Source: Inconstantimicrobium porci (lineage in GTDB: Bacteria; Bacillota; Clostridia; Clostridiales; Clostridiaceae). Taken from it: a DNA stretch of 64,000 nucleotides. Every line of letters starts with the position of its first letter. Position 1 is the first letter of the stretch. Shown here piece after piece: positions 48,044-57,547 of the stretch. Position numbers and translations under genes: made by a program. The DNA is taken from contig NZ_VULX01000008.1 of NCBI RefSeq assembly GCF_009696465.1, forward strand, positions 1 through 64,000, given 5' to 3'. The notes below the pieces were generated by a model. The model worked only from the letters and a program-made list of their open reading frames with translations. It was not told where the DNA came from and did not search any database.

Positions 48044-48058
48044 TTAGGATGTGATTAT

Positions 48059-49045
48059 GTGGATAAAGAGGAGCTACTTCTTAGTATAATTATACCGGTA
48101 TATAATGTAGAGAAGTATTTACGTCAATGTATTGAGAGTGTTGTTAAACAGAATCTTTATAATTATGAAATTATATTGGTTAATGATGGATCTACAGATA
48201 ATAGTCTTAATATATGTAAGGAATATGCTGATAAGTATACTGAAATTAAAATTATAGATCAGAAAAATAAAGGACTTGGTGCTGCAAGAAATGCAGGTAT
48301 TAAAAAAGCATCTGGTAAATACATAGGATTTCTTGATAGTGATGATTACATAAAACAGGATATGTTTTCAAAAATGTTGAATAAGGCTGAAGAGGATAAT
48401 CTTGATCTTGTAATATGTGCAGTTGAAATGTATTTTGAAGATGATGGTAGAATAAATGTTATTGAAAATCATATAAATCACAATCTTATATATAATAAAA
48501 TGGATATTATAAGATATGTTTTAACAAGAAATGTACAGTGTTTTGCTTGGAATAAAATATATAGAAGAAGTCTTTTTTATAATTTAGGCTATGAGGAAAA
48601 TGTATATTATGAGGATATTTTCACAATGTACAAAGTAGCGCAGATGACTAATAAGTGGACAATAATTAATGATCCATTATATGTATATAGGCAGAGAAAA
48701 AATAATATAACAAGTACTGTTACGTTAAAACATATAAATGATTTAAATTTTGAGATAGAAAAGGTTCATGATGATATAAAACTTTGCACTTATATTGATC
48801 CGAAACTGGATATGTCTTTTATTATTTCATATTTAAATGTTAGTCTTGATTTATTTTTTAAATATTGTAAATATGACAGTAGTAGTATTTATAAAAATTA
48901 TCAGAAAGTATATGGAAATATACCTAAGTATAGAGTGTCAGAAATTATATTTAATAAATATATTCAAAGAAGATTTAAAATAAATTATCTACTTTTTAAG
49001 ATGAGGATACTTCCGATTCTTAAAAAACTAAAAAATAAGAGCTGA
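48059..49045 (+). CDS. GT2-family glycosyltransferase
   Basis: 328 aa from GTG 48059. GT-A core: SIIIPVYNVEKYLRQCIESV near residues 9-28, LVNDGSTDNSL near 41 (nucleotide-binding Asp), GLGAARNAGIKKASGKYIGF near 74 and the metal-binding LDSDDYI near 95. The C-terminal half is variable. Inverting enzyme; donor unknown. Ribosome site weak (AGGATG). Operon position. Confidence 0.85.
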   Translation: MDKEELLLSIIIPVYNVEKYLRQCIESVVKQNLYNYEIILVNDGSTDNSLNICKEYADKYTEIKIIDQKNKGLGAARNAGIKKASGKYIGFLDSDDYIKQDMFSKMLNKAEEDNLDLVICAVEMYFEDDGRINVIENHINHNLIYNKMDIIRYVLTRNVQCFAWNKIYRRSLFYNLGYEENVYYEDIFTMYKVAQMTNKWTIINDPLYVYRQRKNNITSTVTLKHINDLNFEIEKVHDDIKLCTYIDPKLDMSFIISYLNVSLDLFFKYCKYDSSSIYKNYQKVYGNIPKYRVSEIIFNKYIQRRFKINYLLFKMRILPILKKLKNKS

Positions 49046-49061
49046 TGAAAGGAAATTTAGA

Positions 49062-49997
49062 ATGATTAGTATAGTTATACCTACATATAATAGAGAAAAA
49101 ACTATTTCTAGAGCTTTAGATAGTGCATTAAATCAAACGTATAAAGATTTTGAGATAATTGTAGTTGATGATAATTCAAATGATAGAACTTGTGAAATTG
49201 TGAAAAGATACTGCGATAAATTCAATAATATTACTTATATAAAACATGAGGTTAATAAAGGTGGTTCAGGAGCTAGAAATACTGGTGTTAAAAATTCACA
49301 TGGAGATATTATAGCATTTCTTGATAGTGACGATGAATTTGCAGATGACAAGCTTGAGAAATGTATGAATATTTTCAATGAAAGAAAAGATGTGGGTTTT
49401 ATCTATACTGATGTTTATTTTATCAGTGAAATAACAGGACATAAGTATATAAGTGAAAGACAAGAATGGAATAATAGCTATAAAGAGCTTTTAAGAAACA
49501 ATATTATAGGTGGTACATCATCAATTGTAATTAGAAGGGAAGTCTTTGATAAGGCAAAAGGTTTTAATGAAACTTTACCAAGTTGTCAAGATTGGGATTT
49601 TTATATAAGAGCGTTAAAAAATTGTAATGCATATAGAGTAGCAGGACCACTTACAAAATATTATGTTCATGAAGATAGTATATCAGGCAATAAGAATAAG
49701 GCAATTAATGGACATCTTCATATAATGCAAGAAACAAAAGAAATCCTAAAGGATTATAATGATAAAAAGTTATTTAGAAGTATAATGAGTGAACAGTATG
49801 TAACAATTGCTCAGATATATTCTAATTTTAGTGATTATAAAAATGCTAAAAAAAATTATTTTGAGGCATTAAAAATGAATGTATTTAATAAAAAAGCTCT
49901 TAAAAATAGTATGCTTACTTTATTAGGAGAAAAAAAGTTTCTTGCAACAAAGAGAAAATACTCACTTAAAAAGAATTCATTATTACATTCTAATTAG
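49062..49997 (+). CDS. GT2-family glycosyltransferase
   Basis: 311 aa. SIVIPTYNREKTISRALDSA at residues 3-22, VVDDNSNDRT near 35, GGSGARNTGVKNSHGDIIAF near 68, LDSDDEF near 88, and a later SCQDWDFYIRAL, a common acceptor-binding helix motif. AAAGGAAA ribosome site, 16 bp after the previous gene. Confidence 0.85.
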   Translation: MISIVIPTYNREKTISRALDSALNQTYKDFEIIVVDDNSNDRTCEIVKRYCDKFNNITYIKHEVNKGGSGARNTGVKNSHGDIIAFLDSDDEFADDKLEKCMNIFNERKDVGFIYTDVYFISEITGHKYISERQEWNNSYKELLRNNIIGGTSSIVIRREVFDKAKGFNETLPSCQDWDFYIRALKNCNAYRVAGPLTKYYVHEDSISGNKNKAINGHLHIMQETKEILKDYNDKKLFRSIMSEQYVTIAQIYSNFSDYKNAKKNYFEALKMNVFNKKALKNSMLTLLGEKKFLATKRKYSLKKNSLLHSN

Positions 49998-50013
49998 TTT
50001 TTGAGGAGATAAT

Positions 50014-51183
50014 ATGAAAATTTGTTTTATAGTTCAGGATATATTCTCTGTAGGAGGCATACAGAGAGTGGTTTCTGTTTTGGCTAATGAACTTGTAAAA
50101 AAGAATCAAGTGGATATTTTATGTATAAGTCATAATAAGAATGAGGATAGATCTCTTTATAATCTTAATGAAAAAATTAATGTAGTTATTGATGATTCTT
50201 TTTTAAAGAGAAGAATTATTAATAAGTTTCCTTCAAAAGTATTAAGAAAATTAAATAATAGATTTAACTTTTTAAATAATATAAGATCAGTTAATATCCT
50301 TAGGTATGCTTATTATCCAAAAGAAGTATTAAATAGATTTGAAAGTTACATAAATACAAATAATTATGATGTTGTAATTGGTGTAGCAAATGAATACAGT
50401 TTATTGCTTAGTATAATTGCAAAAAGGGTTAACTGTAGGACAATAGGATGGCAACATAGTTCATATGATGCTTATTTTAATACAAAAGGAGCATATTCTT
50501 ATCATCAAGAGGAACTATATAAGAAATATATGAATAATCTTGATCAGCTTATTGTGCTCACAAATTATGATAAATCTATGTATGAAACTAAGCTTAACAT
50601 TTCAACAAAAGTAATATATAATCCTATAACTATTAAATGTGATAAAAAATCAAAATTAGATAACAAAGTAATTTTATTTGCTGGAAGACTTGAAGAGTCA
50701 AAAGGTGTTGATTTGCTTTTAAAGACATTTGCTATAGTACATAGGAGAAGACCAGATTGGAAACTATATATAGCTGGAGATGGTAGTAAGAAAGACGAAA
50801 TTATTGAAAGTATAAGAGAAAAAAATTTGGATGACTATGTAAGTATGCTTGGTAATATTAAGGATATGATGAAACAATACTGTTCATCATCAATCTTTGT
50901 TTCGTCTTCAAGATGGGAAGGTTTTGGCTTGTCATTAATTGAAGCCATGGGATGCGGAGTGCCTGTAGTATCCTTTGCAAATTCCGGCCCTAATGAGATA
51001 ATAGATGACAATTGGAAAAATGGAATTCTAATTGAGAAGTACGATATTGATAACTTTGCAGATGCAATTATTCGTCTTATAGATGATAAGAAATTAAGAG
51101 AATTAATTGGAAGTGAATCAATAAAACGGGCAGAAGAATTTTTAATAAACAACATACTTACAGAATGGTATTCAATATTTTAA
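50014..51183 (+). CDS. GT4-family glycosyltransferase
   Basis: 389 aa. N-terminal FSVGGIQRVVSVLANEL loop (residues 11-27), then FAGRLEESKGVDLLLKTFA near 222, and E-x7-E region RWEGFGLSLIEAMGCGVPVV near 302 followed by GPNEII. GAGGAG ribosome site. Resembles enzymes that extend capsular or wall glycans (galactosyl/glucosyl type), but the sugar cannot be assigned. Confidence 0.85.
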   Translation: MKICFIVQDIFSVGGIQRVVSVLANELVKKNQVDILCISHNKNEDRSLYNLNEKINVVIDDSFLKRRIINKFPSKVLRKLNNRFNFLNNIRSVNILRYAYYPKEVLNRFESYINTNNYDVVIGVANEYSLLLSIIAKRVNCRTIGWQHSSYDAYFNTKGAYSYHQEELYKKYMNNLDQLIVLTNYDKSMYETKLNISTKVIYNPITIKCDKKSKLDNKVILFAGRLEESKGVDLLLKTFAIVHRRRPDWKLYIAGDGSKKDEIIESIREKNLDDYVSMLGNIKDMMKQYCSSSIFVSSSRWEGFGLSLIEAMGCGVPVVSFANSGPNEIIDDNWKNGILIEKYDIDNFADAIIRLIDDKKLRELIGSESIKRAEEFLINNILTEWYSIF

Positions 51184-51202
51184 TTTAAGCAGGAGGTTTG
51201 AA

Positions 51203-52537
51203 ATGAATATAAAGTTATTAATATTCATCATATTTACAATAATTGTAGTTATATTTGGTATGAATAGATTTAAAGATAAAAATAACAACTTTAATATTTT
51301 TCTTATATTTTGTGCTATTTTATTAAATTTATATATAAGAACTGATTTTGAATTTGGTGCTAAATATTGGTACATATCAACAGTATTAATTCTATTGTTT
51401 GTCATATATATTGCTTTATTAATTGATAATATGAAAAAGATTGGTAACGTAAAAGGATTTATCAAACAAATTAAAATTGATAATATATTATTAGTGATTA
51501 TATTAATTAGCTTTATTGTTTCATTTAAAACAAAACAGGTCTATAATATTAATAGTTTTCTGGATATGTTTTTTATGTATTTTAGTATTTTACTAATTGG
51601 ACTTATTTATAAGCATATGAAAAAATTTAGTTATAAGTATGTCCTTGAGTTATGTACTGTGTTAGCTGCATTTAACGGATGCCTTAGTATTTTACAATAT
51701 GTTTTTAATAAAAAGTTTCTTATAGGACAGTTTAATGATACTTTATCATATATGCAGAGTGGTCATATTGTAAAAAGATCTGTGGGCATAGCCGGAACCA
51801 ATAATGCAGCAGGAGTTCTTGGAGTAATCTTTTTTTCTGTAGTTCTATTTTGTTTCTTGAAAAATAGGAGTAGGAAGAACTTGATTGCACTTATTTTAAC
51901 TTCCATATTTTCAATTTTAACTTTAACAAGAACAGGTTATGTAGCTATTGCAGCTGAAATTTTATGCTATGTATTGTTTACAGATTGGAAGGATAAAAAG
52001 ATAAGAAAAATAAAGTTATGGGCTTTTGCAGGGTTCGCTATTACATTTACAATCATTATGTTTCTTTTTGGTGAAAAGATAATCTTTACTTTATTCACAC
52101 AAAGAGGAGCAACTGCTAGTTCAAGATTTGTTCAATATAGATTTATATTTGATAAAATTTTGGGATTCTATCCATCATGGGGTGGTATAGGCGTTGGACA
52201 ATATAGAGATTTTGTAGCAGTTAATTTTCGTACTAGCAGCGGAAAATTATGGCCATATATTAGTATAGATGTTCATTCTCAATATTTAAGTTTAATAGTT
52301 GATTCAGGATGGATAGTAGCATTATTATTCTTATTATTTAATGTATATCTTTTATATAAGGCAGTTAAATCATGCAGTGGTAAGTTACAAAGAGCATTTG
52401 TAATATCATTATTCGTAGGTAATTTTATGGCATCAAATTTCGTACCAAATCAGGAGTATGTAATAAATAACTGGTTATATTATCTAATAATGTATTGCAT
52501 GGTATATAAGAAAAACAACAAAGAACTAATAAATTAA
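51203..52537 (+). CDS. O-antigen polymerase/ligase-like membrane protein (second copy)
   Basis: 444 aa, about ten to twelve hydrophobic helices and a large loop near residues 300-355 with SWGGIGVGQYRDFV and ISIDVHSQYLSLIVDSGWIV, the Wzy_C/WaaL pattern. In a cluster with its own flippase (44008) it would polymerise the repeat unit outside the membrane. AGGAGG ribosome site. Sequence is distinct from the copy at 32491. Confidence 0.8.
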   Translation: MNIKLLIFIIFTIIVVIFGMNRFKDKNNNFNIFLIFCAILLNLYIRTDFEFGAKYWYISTVLILLFVIYIALLIDNMKKIGNVKGFIKQIKIDNILLVIILISFIVSFKTKQVYNINSFLDMFFMYFSILLIGLIYKHMKKFSYKYVLELCTVLAAFNGCLSILQYVFNKKFLIGQFNDTLSYMQSGHIVKRSVGIAGTNNAAGVLGVIFFSVVLFCFLKNRSRKNLIALILTSIFSILTLTRTGYVAIAAEILCYVLFTDWKDKKIRKIKLWAFAGFAITFTIIMFLFGEKIIFTLFTQRGATASSRFVQYRFIFDKILGFYPSWGGIGVGQYRDFVAVNFRTSSGKLWPYISIDVHSQYLSLIVDSGWIVALLFLLFNVYLLYKAVKSCSGKLQRAFVISLFVGNFMASNFVPNQEYVINNWLYYLIMYCMVYKKNNKELIN

Positions 52538-52548
52538 AGGAGTTTTCT

Positions 52549-53580
52549 ATGCGTACTGTAAGTATAATAGTGCCGGTTTATAATGCAGAGAGATATATAG
52601 ATAAATGTATTCAAAGTATTATAAATCAAACATATAAGAATATTGAAATCATTCTTGTGGATGATGGTTCTACAGATAATAGCAACATAATTTGCAAACA
52701 ATATGAAAAAATACATGATAATTTAAAACTTATATCTACTGAAAATAGAGGCGTTTCTTGTGCGAGAAATACTGGTATAGAGTCTTCATCAGGAAAATAT
52801 ATTATGTTTGTAGATTCTGATGATTATATTGATAATGATATGATCGAAAAAATGCTACAAAAAGTAGAAGAAAATAATTATGATTTGTGTATATGTAACT
52901 ATGTTAAGGAATACATAGATAAGCAAATAAATATAGAGTGTTTTGGTAAAGATCAAGTACTTAATAATGAAGAAATTAATCATTTAATTATAGACATTAT
53001 TGAAAGAAGCGATAATCAAAAAGAGCATTTGTTAGCAGGAGTAAGAGGACCTTGGTGTAAGTTATATAGTAAAGAGATTATTGATAAATATGATATAAGA
53101 TTTAATAATGAGCTTATCATAGGAGAAGATTTTATTTTTAACTTGGATTATCTAGCAAAATGTAGTAGTGTAAGTATAATTAATAAGTATTATTATCACT
53201 ATGTAACCAATATGAATTCTGCAACCATGAAATATAAAGACATGTGCTGGAGTGGTATCTACAAAAAGATAATTTTATGCCTTATTACTTTCTTAAAATG
53301 TAATGATTTATTTGAGGTGGGTAAAGAAAGAGTAGATAAATTAATAATAAAATATTTCTTTATGTGTATTTATAATGAGATGTCTGATAATAATACTCAT
53401 AATCTTAAATATAAACTTAGTCAGATAAAATATATGTGTAATGATGAAATTATAAGAAAGGCTATATATAATTTTAAAGGAACTTATGTGACTCCAAAAG
53501 AAAAAATGATTATTACACTGGCTAAATATAAAGCATATTATCTTATTTATCCTCTTGTAAAAATAAAAATACATAATTAA
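52549..53580 (+). CDS. GT2-family glycosyltransferase
   Basis: 343 aa. SIIVPVYNAERYIDKCIQSI near residues 4-23, LVDDGSTDNSN near 35, GVSCARNTGIESSSGKYIMF near 69, VDSDDYI near 90. A later GEDFIFNLDYL matches the ED motif of this subgroup. AAAGGAG ribosome site, 11 bp after the polymerase gene. Confidence 0.85.
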   Translation: MRTVSIIVPVYNAERYIDKCIQSIINQTYKNIEIILVDDGSTDNSNIICKQYEKIHDNLKLISTENRGVSCARNTGIESSSGKYIMFVDSDDYIDNDMIEKMLQKVEENNYDLCICNYVKEYIDKQINIECFGKDQVLNNEEINHLIIDIIERSDNQKEHLLAGVRGPWCKLYSKEIIDKYDIRFNNELIIGEDFIFNLDYLAKCSSVSIINKYYYHYVTNMNSATMKYKDMCWSGIYKKIILCLITFLKCNDLFEVGKERVDKLIIKYFFMCIYNEMSDNNTHNLKYKLSQIKYMCNDEIIRKAIYNFKGTYVTPKEKMIITLAKYKAYYLIYPLVKIKIHN

Positions 53581-53603
53581 TGTAGCATATGAAAGGAGAA
53601 AAT

Positions 53604-54581
53604 ATGATTAAGATCAGTATTGTAGTGCCAATTTATAATGTGGAAAAGTATTTATGCAGATGCATTGATTCTATAATAAATCAAACTATTAAAGATATAG
53701 AAGTTATTCTTGTAGATGATGGTTCAACAGATAGCTGTCCTAAGATTTGTGATCAATATGCTCAAAAAGATATTAGAATTAGAGTTATACATAAAAGCAA
53801 TGGAGGTCTTAGTTCTGCGAGAAATGAAGGAATAAAAGTTGCACAAGGACAGTATATTGGATTTGTTGATAGTGATGATTATGTTAATATTAATATGTAT
53901 GAAAAATTATATAACCAAGCTATTGAAAAAGGTGCAGATATAGTACAGTGTCATTTTAAGAAGGTCTATGAAGATGAAGATTATTCTCGTTTGATTAACG
54001 AATGTGACGTTGATGAATTAAGTAACAATGAGGCTTTATTAAGACTTGTTAAAATGGGTGAATTACATGTACAATCAGTTGTTGCGTGGAATAAGATTTA
54101 TAAAAAGGAATTATTTCAGAATATATCCTATCCTATCGGAAAGCTTCATGAAGATGAGTTTACAACATATAAGTTATTTGCTAATAGTTCAAAAATAGTG
54201 GATATTAGTCAAGAACTTTACTATTATAGACAGGTTGAAGGTAGTATAATGAATAGAAAATTTAATGTAAAAAGATTAGATTATCTTGAGGCATTAGTAA
54301 ATATGGTTAACTTTTTTAAGAATAAAAATGATGATGAACTATTTAGATTACTAATCCAACGTTCGATAGATACTTGTAGAATGTATTATTATGAAGCTTA
54401 TGATAAAATAGGTGATAAAAGTACATGTAATGGAATTAAACAAAAATATAACTTCATGTTTAAATATTACTTGTGTAATAAAAATATTAAAATTGAAAAG
54501 AAATTAAGTAGTTGTATTTTTTATATAAGTCCGAATATTTATAAACTTATTCAGACAAAACGTAAAAAGCAATTGTATTGA
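53604..54581 (+). CDS. GT2-family glycosyltransferase
   Basis: 325 aa from ATG 53604, which has AAAGGAG upstream; the ATG at 53589 lies before that site. SIVVPIYNVEKYLCRCIDSI, LVDDGSTDSCP, GGLSSARNEGIKVAQGQYIG, VDSDDYV, and LHEDEFTTYKLF near 195. Last glycosyltransferase of the cluster; 32 bp separate it from the amidase. Confidence 0.85.
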   Translation: MIKISIVVPIYNVEKYLCRCIDSIINQTIKDIEVILVDDGSTDSCPKICDQYAQKDIRIRVIHKSNGGLSSARNEGIKVAQGQYIGFVDSDDYVNINMYEKLYNQAIEKGADIVQCHFKKVYEDEDYSRLINECDVDELSNNEALLRLVKMGELHVQSVVAWNKIYKKELFQNISYPIGKLHEDEFTTYKLFANSSKIVDISQELYYYRQVEGSIMNRKFNVKRLDYLEALVNMVNFFKNKNDDELFRLLIQRSIDTCRMYYYEAYDKIGDKSTCNGIKQKYNFMFKYYLCNKNIKIEKKLSSCIFYISPNIYKLIQTKRKKQLY

Positions 54582-54613
54582 GTTGTAAAATGCGCAAGGA
54601 GGAATTTAATGGA

Positions 54614-57454
54614 ATGATAAAAATTAAAAGATTTTCTGTAATTACATTAATTATATTTTTTGTTGTAAATATAATTAATGTTCCAATGATTAAAAATGTA
54701 CAAGCATTGGATGATGTAAAACTTGTATCAACATGTAGAGTGACAAAGGAAGAAGCTCAAAATTGGGCAAGATCTAAAGGAGCAACAGCGACATTCGTTA
54801 ACCTTGCCAATTATTATTGGAAGTATAGTGATAGTCATGGAAATATTAATCCATCTATTGCATATGTACAAGCAGCAAAGGAAACTGGATATGGCAAATT
54901 TGGAGGGGTTATCAAAGAAGACTATCATAATCCTTGTGGATTAAAGACTGAAAAAGGTGGGGACGATAAAGATCCCAATGCGCATCAGAAGTTTAATTCA
55001 TGGGATGAAGGTGTACAAGCTCATTTAGATCATATGGCATTGTATGCTGGATTGAAAGGATATCCTAGAAAAGAAACTTATGATCCAAGACATTTTTCAT
55101 ACTTATATGGAAAAGGTGGAGACAGTATAATAACAATGTCAAAAGGATGGGCTACTGATCGTAATTATGGTGAAAATCTTCTTAAACTATATTATAATTT
55201 ATTATCATATAAAACACCAAAGATGTGGGTAGAAGATATTAATGTATCATATAGTGGTTCATCAAAATATCTTAATATTAGAGGTTGGTCAATAAATGCA
55301 ACTGGAATAAAATCAGTACAGGTATATGCAGACAATAAACTGTTAGGAAATGCACAAATAGGATTAAGCAGACCAGATGTAAAAAATGCTTATTCTACAT
55401 ATATAGGATCAGAAAATGCAGGATTTACAGCAAAGTTTGATATTACAAAATCAATTTTATCATCAAAATCTACTATAAAAATAGTATCAATAGGTAATGA
55501 TGGAGTAAGTACAACAAGTGAGAAAACTATAAATATAGAAAAGCCAGCACCAAAGATGTGGGTAGAAGATGCTAGTGTAGAATATAGTGGAGGATTAAGG
55601 TATTTAAATGTAAAGGGCTGGTCAATAAATGCAACTGGAATAAAATCAGTACAGGTATATGCAGACAATAAACTGTTAGGAAATGCACAAATAGGATTAA
55701 GCAGACCAGATGTAAAAAATGCTTATTCTACATATATAGGATCAGAAAATGCAGGATTTACAGCAAAGTTTGATATTACAAAATCAATTTTATCATCAAA
55801 ATCTACTATAAAAATAGTATCAATAGGTAATGATGGAGTAAGTACAACAAGTGAGAAAACTATAAATATAGAAAAGCCAGCACCAAAGATGTGGGTAGAA
55901 GATGCTAGTGTAGAATATAGTGGAGGATTAAGGTATTTAAATGTAAAGGGCTGGTCAATAAATGCAACTGGAATAAAATCAGTACAGGTATATGCAGACA
56001 ATAAACTGTTAGGAAATGCACAAATAGGATTAAGCAGACCAGATGTAAAAAATGCTTATTCTACATATATAGGATCAGAAAATGCAGGGTTTACAGCAAA
56101 GTTTGATATTACAAAATCAATTTTATCATCAAAATCTACTATAAAAATAGTATCAATAGGTAATGATGGAGTAAGTACAACAAGTGAGAAAGCTATAAAT
56201 ATAGAAAAGCCAGCACCAAAGATGTGGGTAGAAGATATTAGTGTAGAATCTAGTGGATCATCAAGATACTTGAATGTGAAGGGCTGGGCAATAAATGCAA
56301 CTGAAGTTCAATGTGTAAAAGTATATGTTGGTAATACACTATTAGGAAATGCACAGATAGGATTAAGTAGACCAGATATAAAGAAGAATTATCCGAATTA
56401 CTATAGATCAGAAAATGCAGGATTTACGGCAAAATTTGATGTTACAAAAATAAAACCAATATCAAATACTCCTATAAAGGTGATTGCCTTTGGAACTGAT
56501 GGTACAACAACAGCAAGTACAAAAGTGCTACCAGAACAAAAAATGTGGGTAGAAGATATTAGTATACAAGAAAGTGGCTTAAACAAATATCTGAATATAC
56601 GAGGTTGGGCAGTAAATATAACTGGAATTAAGTCAGTACAGGTATATGCAGATGATAAATTTATAGGAAATGCACAAATAGGATTAAGCAGACCAGATAT
56701 AAAGAAGAATTATCCGAATTACTATGAATCAGAAAATGCAGGATTTACAGCAAAATTTGATATTACATCATCAGTAGCACCTGGTGTGAGAACAATAAAG
56801 GTTGTTGCGACAGGGAATGATGGAGTAATAACATCAGTAAACAAATATGTATCTATAACTAAAAAAAGTAAACTTATAGTTATAGATTCAGGACATGGTG
56901 GAATCACAAGTAATAAACAAGGGTACCAGGATCCTGGTACAGTTTGTGGAGAATATATAGAGGCTGAACTTAATATGAAGGTTGCGCTTGAGCTACAAAA
57001 GGATCTTGAAAACTTAGGATATAGAACTGCTATGACTAATACTCCATTATCACAATTCGTTGATCTTATGCCAAGATCTGAGTTAGCAAATTCTTTAAAT
57101 GCTGATTTATTTATTAGCTTACATCATAATTCTTTTACCAATTCTAGTGCAAATGGTATAGAAACACACTATTACTCTAAAAGTAAAGCTTCAGATAAAA
57201 ATAAACAGATAAGCAAGGAATTTGCTACAAAAGTAAATAATAATCTTTGTAAAGATTATATAGATGGGTATAAATATCGTAATAGATATAGCAAGGATAG
57301 TAATTTTAGTGTTATAAGAGAAACTAAAATACCTTCAGTGTTAATTGAACTTGGATTTTTAACTAATCCAAATGAAGCAAAACATTGTGCAAGTGTGAAA
57401 GATCAACAAATTAAAGCAAATATTATAGCTAATACAGTTAAGTCTCAAATGTAG
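54614..57454 (+). CDS. Secreted bifunctional murein hydrolase: glucosaminidase, five Ig-like repeats, amidase
   Basis: 946 aa from ATG 54614 (AAGGAGG 11 nt upstream; an ATG at 54609 is followed at once by a stop). Signal peptide over residues 1-32. A glucosaminidase domain (about 45-200: SIAYVQAAKETGYGKFGG, CGLKT, FNSWDEGVQAHLDHMALY) precedes five Ig-like modules of about 107-111 residues, each with GWSIN, GLSRPDV/DI and SENAGF. Last comes an Amidase_3 domain (about 750-946: VIDSGHGG, FISLHHNSF, PSVLIELGFLTN) with zinc His and catalytic Glu. It would cut glycan strands and stem peptides during wall turnover. Modules 2 and 3 are almost identical in DNA. Confidence 0.9.
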   Translation: MIKIKRFSVITLIIFFVVNIINVPMIKNVQALDDVKLVSTCRVTKEEAQNWARSKGATATFVNLANYYWKYSDSHGNINPSIAYVQAAKETGYGKFGGVIKEDYHNPCGLKTEKGGDDKDPNAHQKFNSWDEGVQAHLDHMALYAGLKGYPRKETYDPRHFSYLYGKGGDSIITMSKGWATDRNYGENLLKLYYNLLSYKTPKMWVEDINVSYSGSSKYLNIRGWSINATGIKSVQVYADNKLLGNAQIGLSRPDVKNAYSTYIGSENAGFTAKFDITKSILSSKSTIKIVSIGNDGVSTTSEKTINIEKPAPKMWVEDASVEYSGGLRYLNVKGWSINATGIKSVQVYADNKLLGNAQIGLSRPDVKNAYSTYIGSENAGFTAKFDITKSILSSKSTIKIVSIGNDGVSTTSEKTINIEKPAPKMWVEDASVEYSGGLRYLNVKGWSINATGIKSVQVYADNKLLGNAQIGLSRPDVKNAYSTYIGSENAGFTAKFDITKSILSSKSTIKIVSIGNDGVSTTSEKAINIEKPAPKMWVEDISVESSGSSRYLNVKGWAINATEVQCVKVYVGNTLLGNAQIGLSRPDIKKNYPNYYRSENAGFTAKFDVTKIKPISNTPIKVIAFGTDGTTTASTKVLPEQKMWVEDISIQESGLNKYLNIRGWAVNITGIKSVQVYADDKFIGNAQIGLSRPDIKKNYPNYYESENAGFTAKFDITSSVAPGVRTIKVVATGNDGVITSVNKYVSITKKSKLIVIDSGHGGITSNKQGYQDPGTVCGEYIEAELNMKVALELQKDLENLGYRTAMTNTPLSQFVDLMPRSELANSLNADLFISLHHNSFTNSSANGIETHYYSKSKASDKNKQISKEFATKVNNNLCKDYIDGYKYRNRYSKDSNFSVIRETKIPSVLIELGFLTNPNEAKHCASVKDQQIKANIIANTVKSQM
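55223..56863 (+). repeat. Five tandem coding repeats (mostly 333 bp) in the first amidase
   Basis: MWVED codons recur at 55223, 55556, 55889, 56222 and 56543. The first three periods are exactly 333 bp. Copies 2 and 3 differ by only a few bases over the unit, copies 4 and 5 are more diverged, consistent with recent expansion or homogenisation. Confidence 0.9.
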
Positions 57455-57547
57455 ACATATTATAGTAAGTTTATAGAAGTATAATGATATTTAATAAATA
57501 TTATTATGATTCTTTGAATTTGTTTCAATTTTAAAGGGGGATATAGA

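Noticed and set aside
55223-56863. Regular repeats as a possible CRISPR array
   Set aside because: The units are 333 bp, in frame and coding; there are no short repeats with unique spacers and no cas genes.
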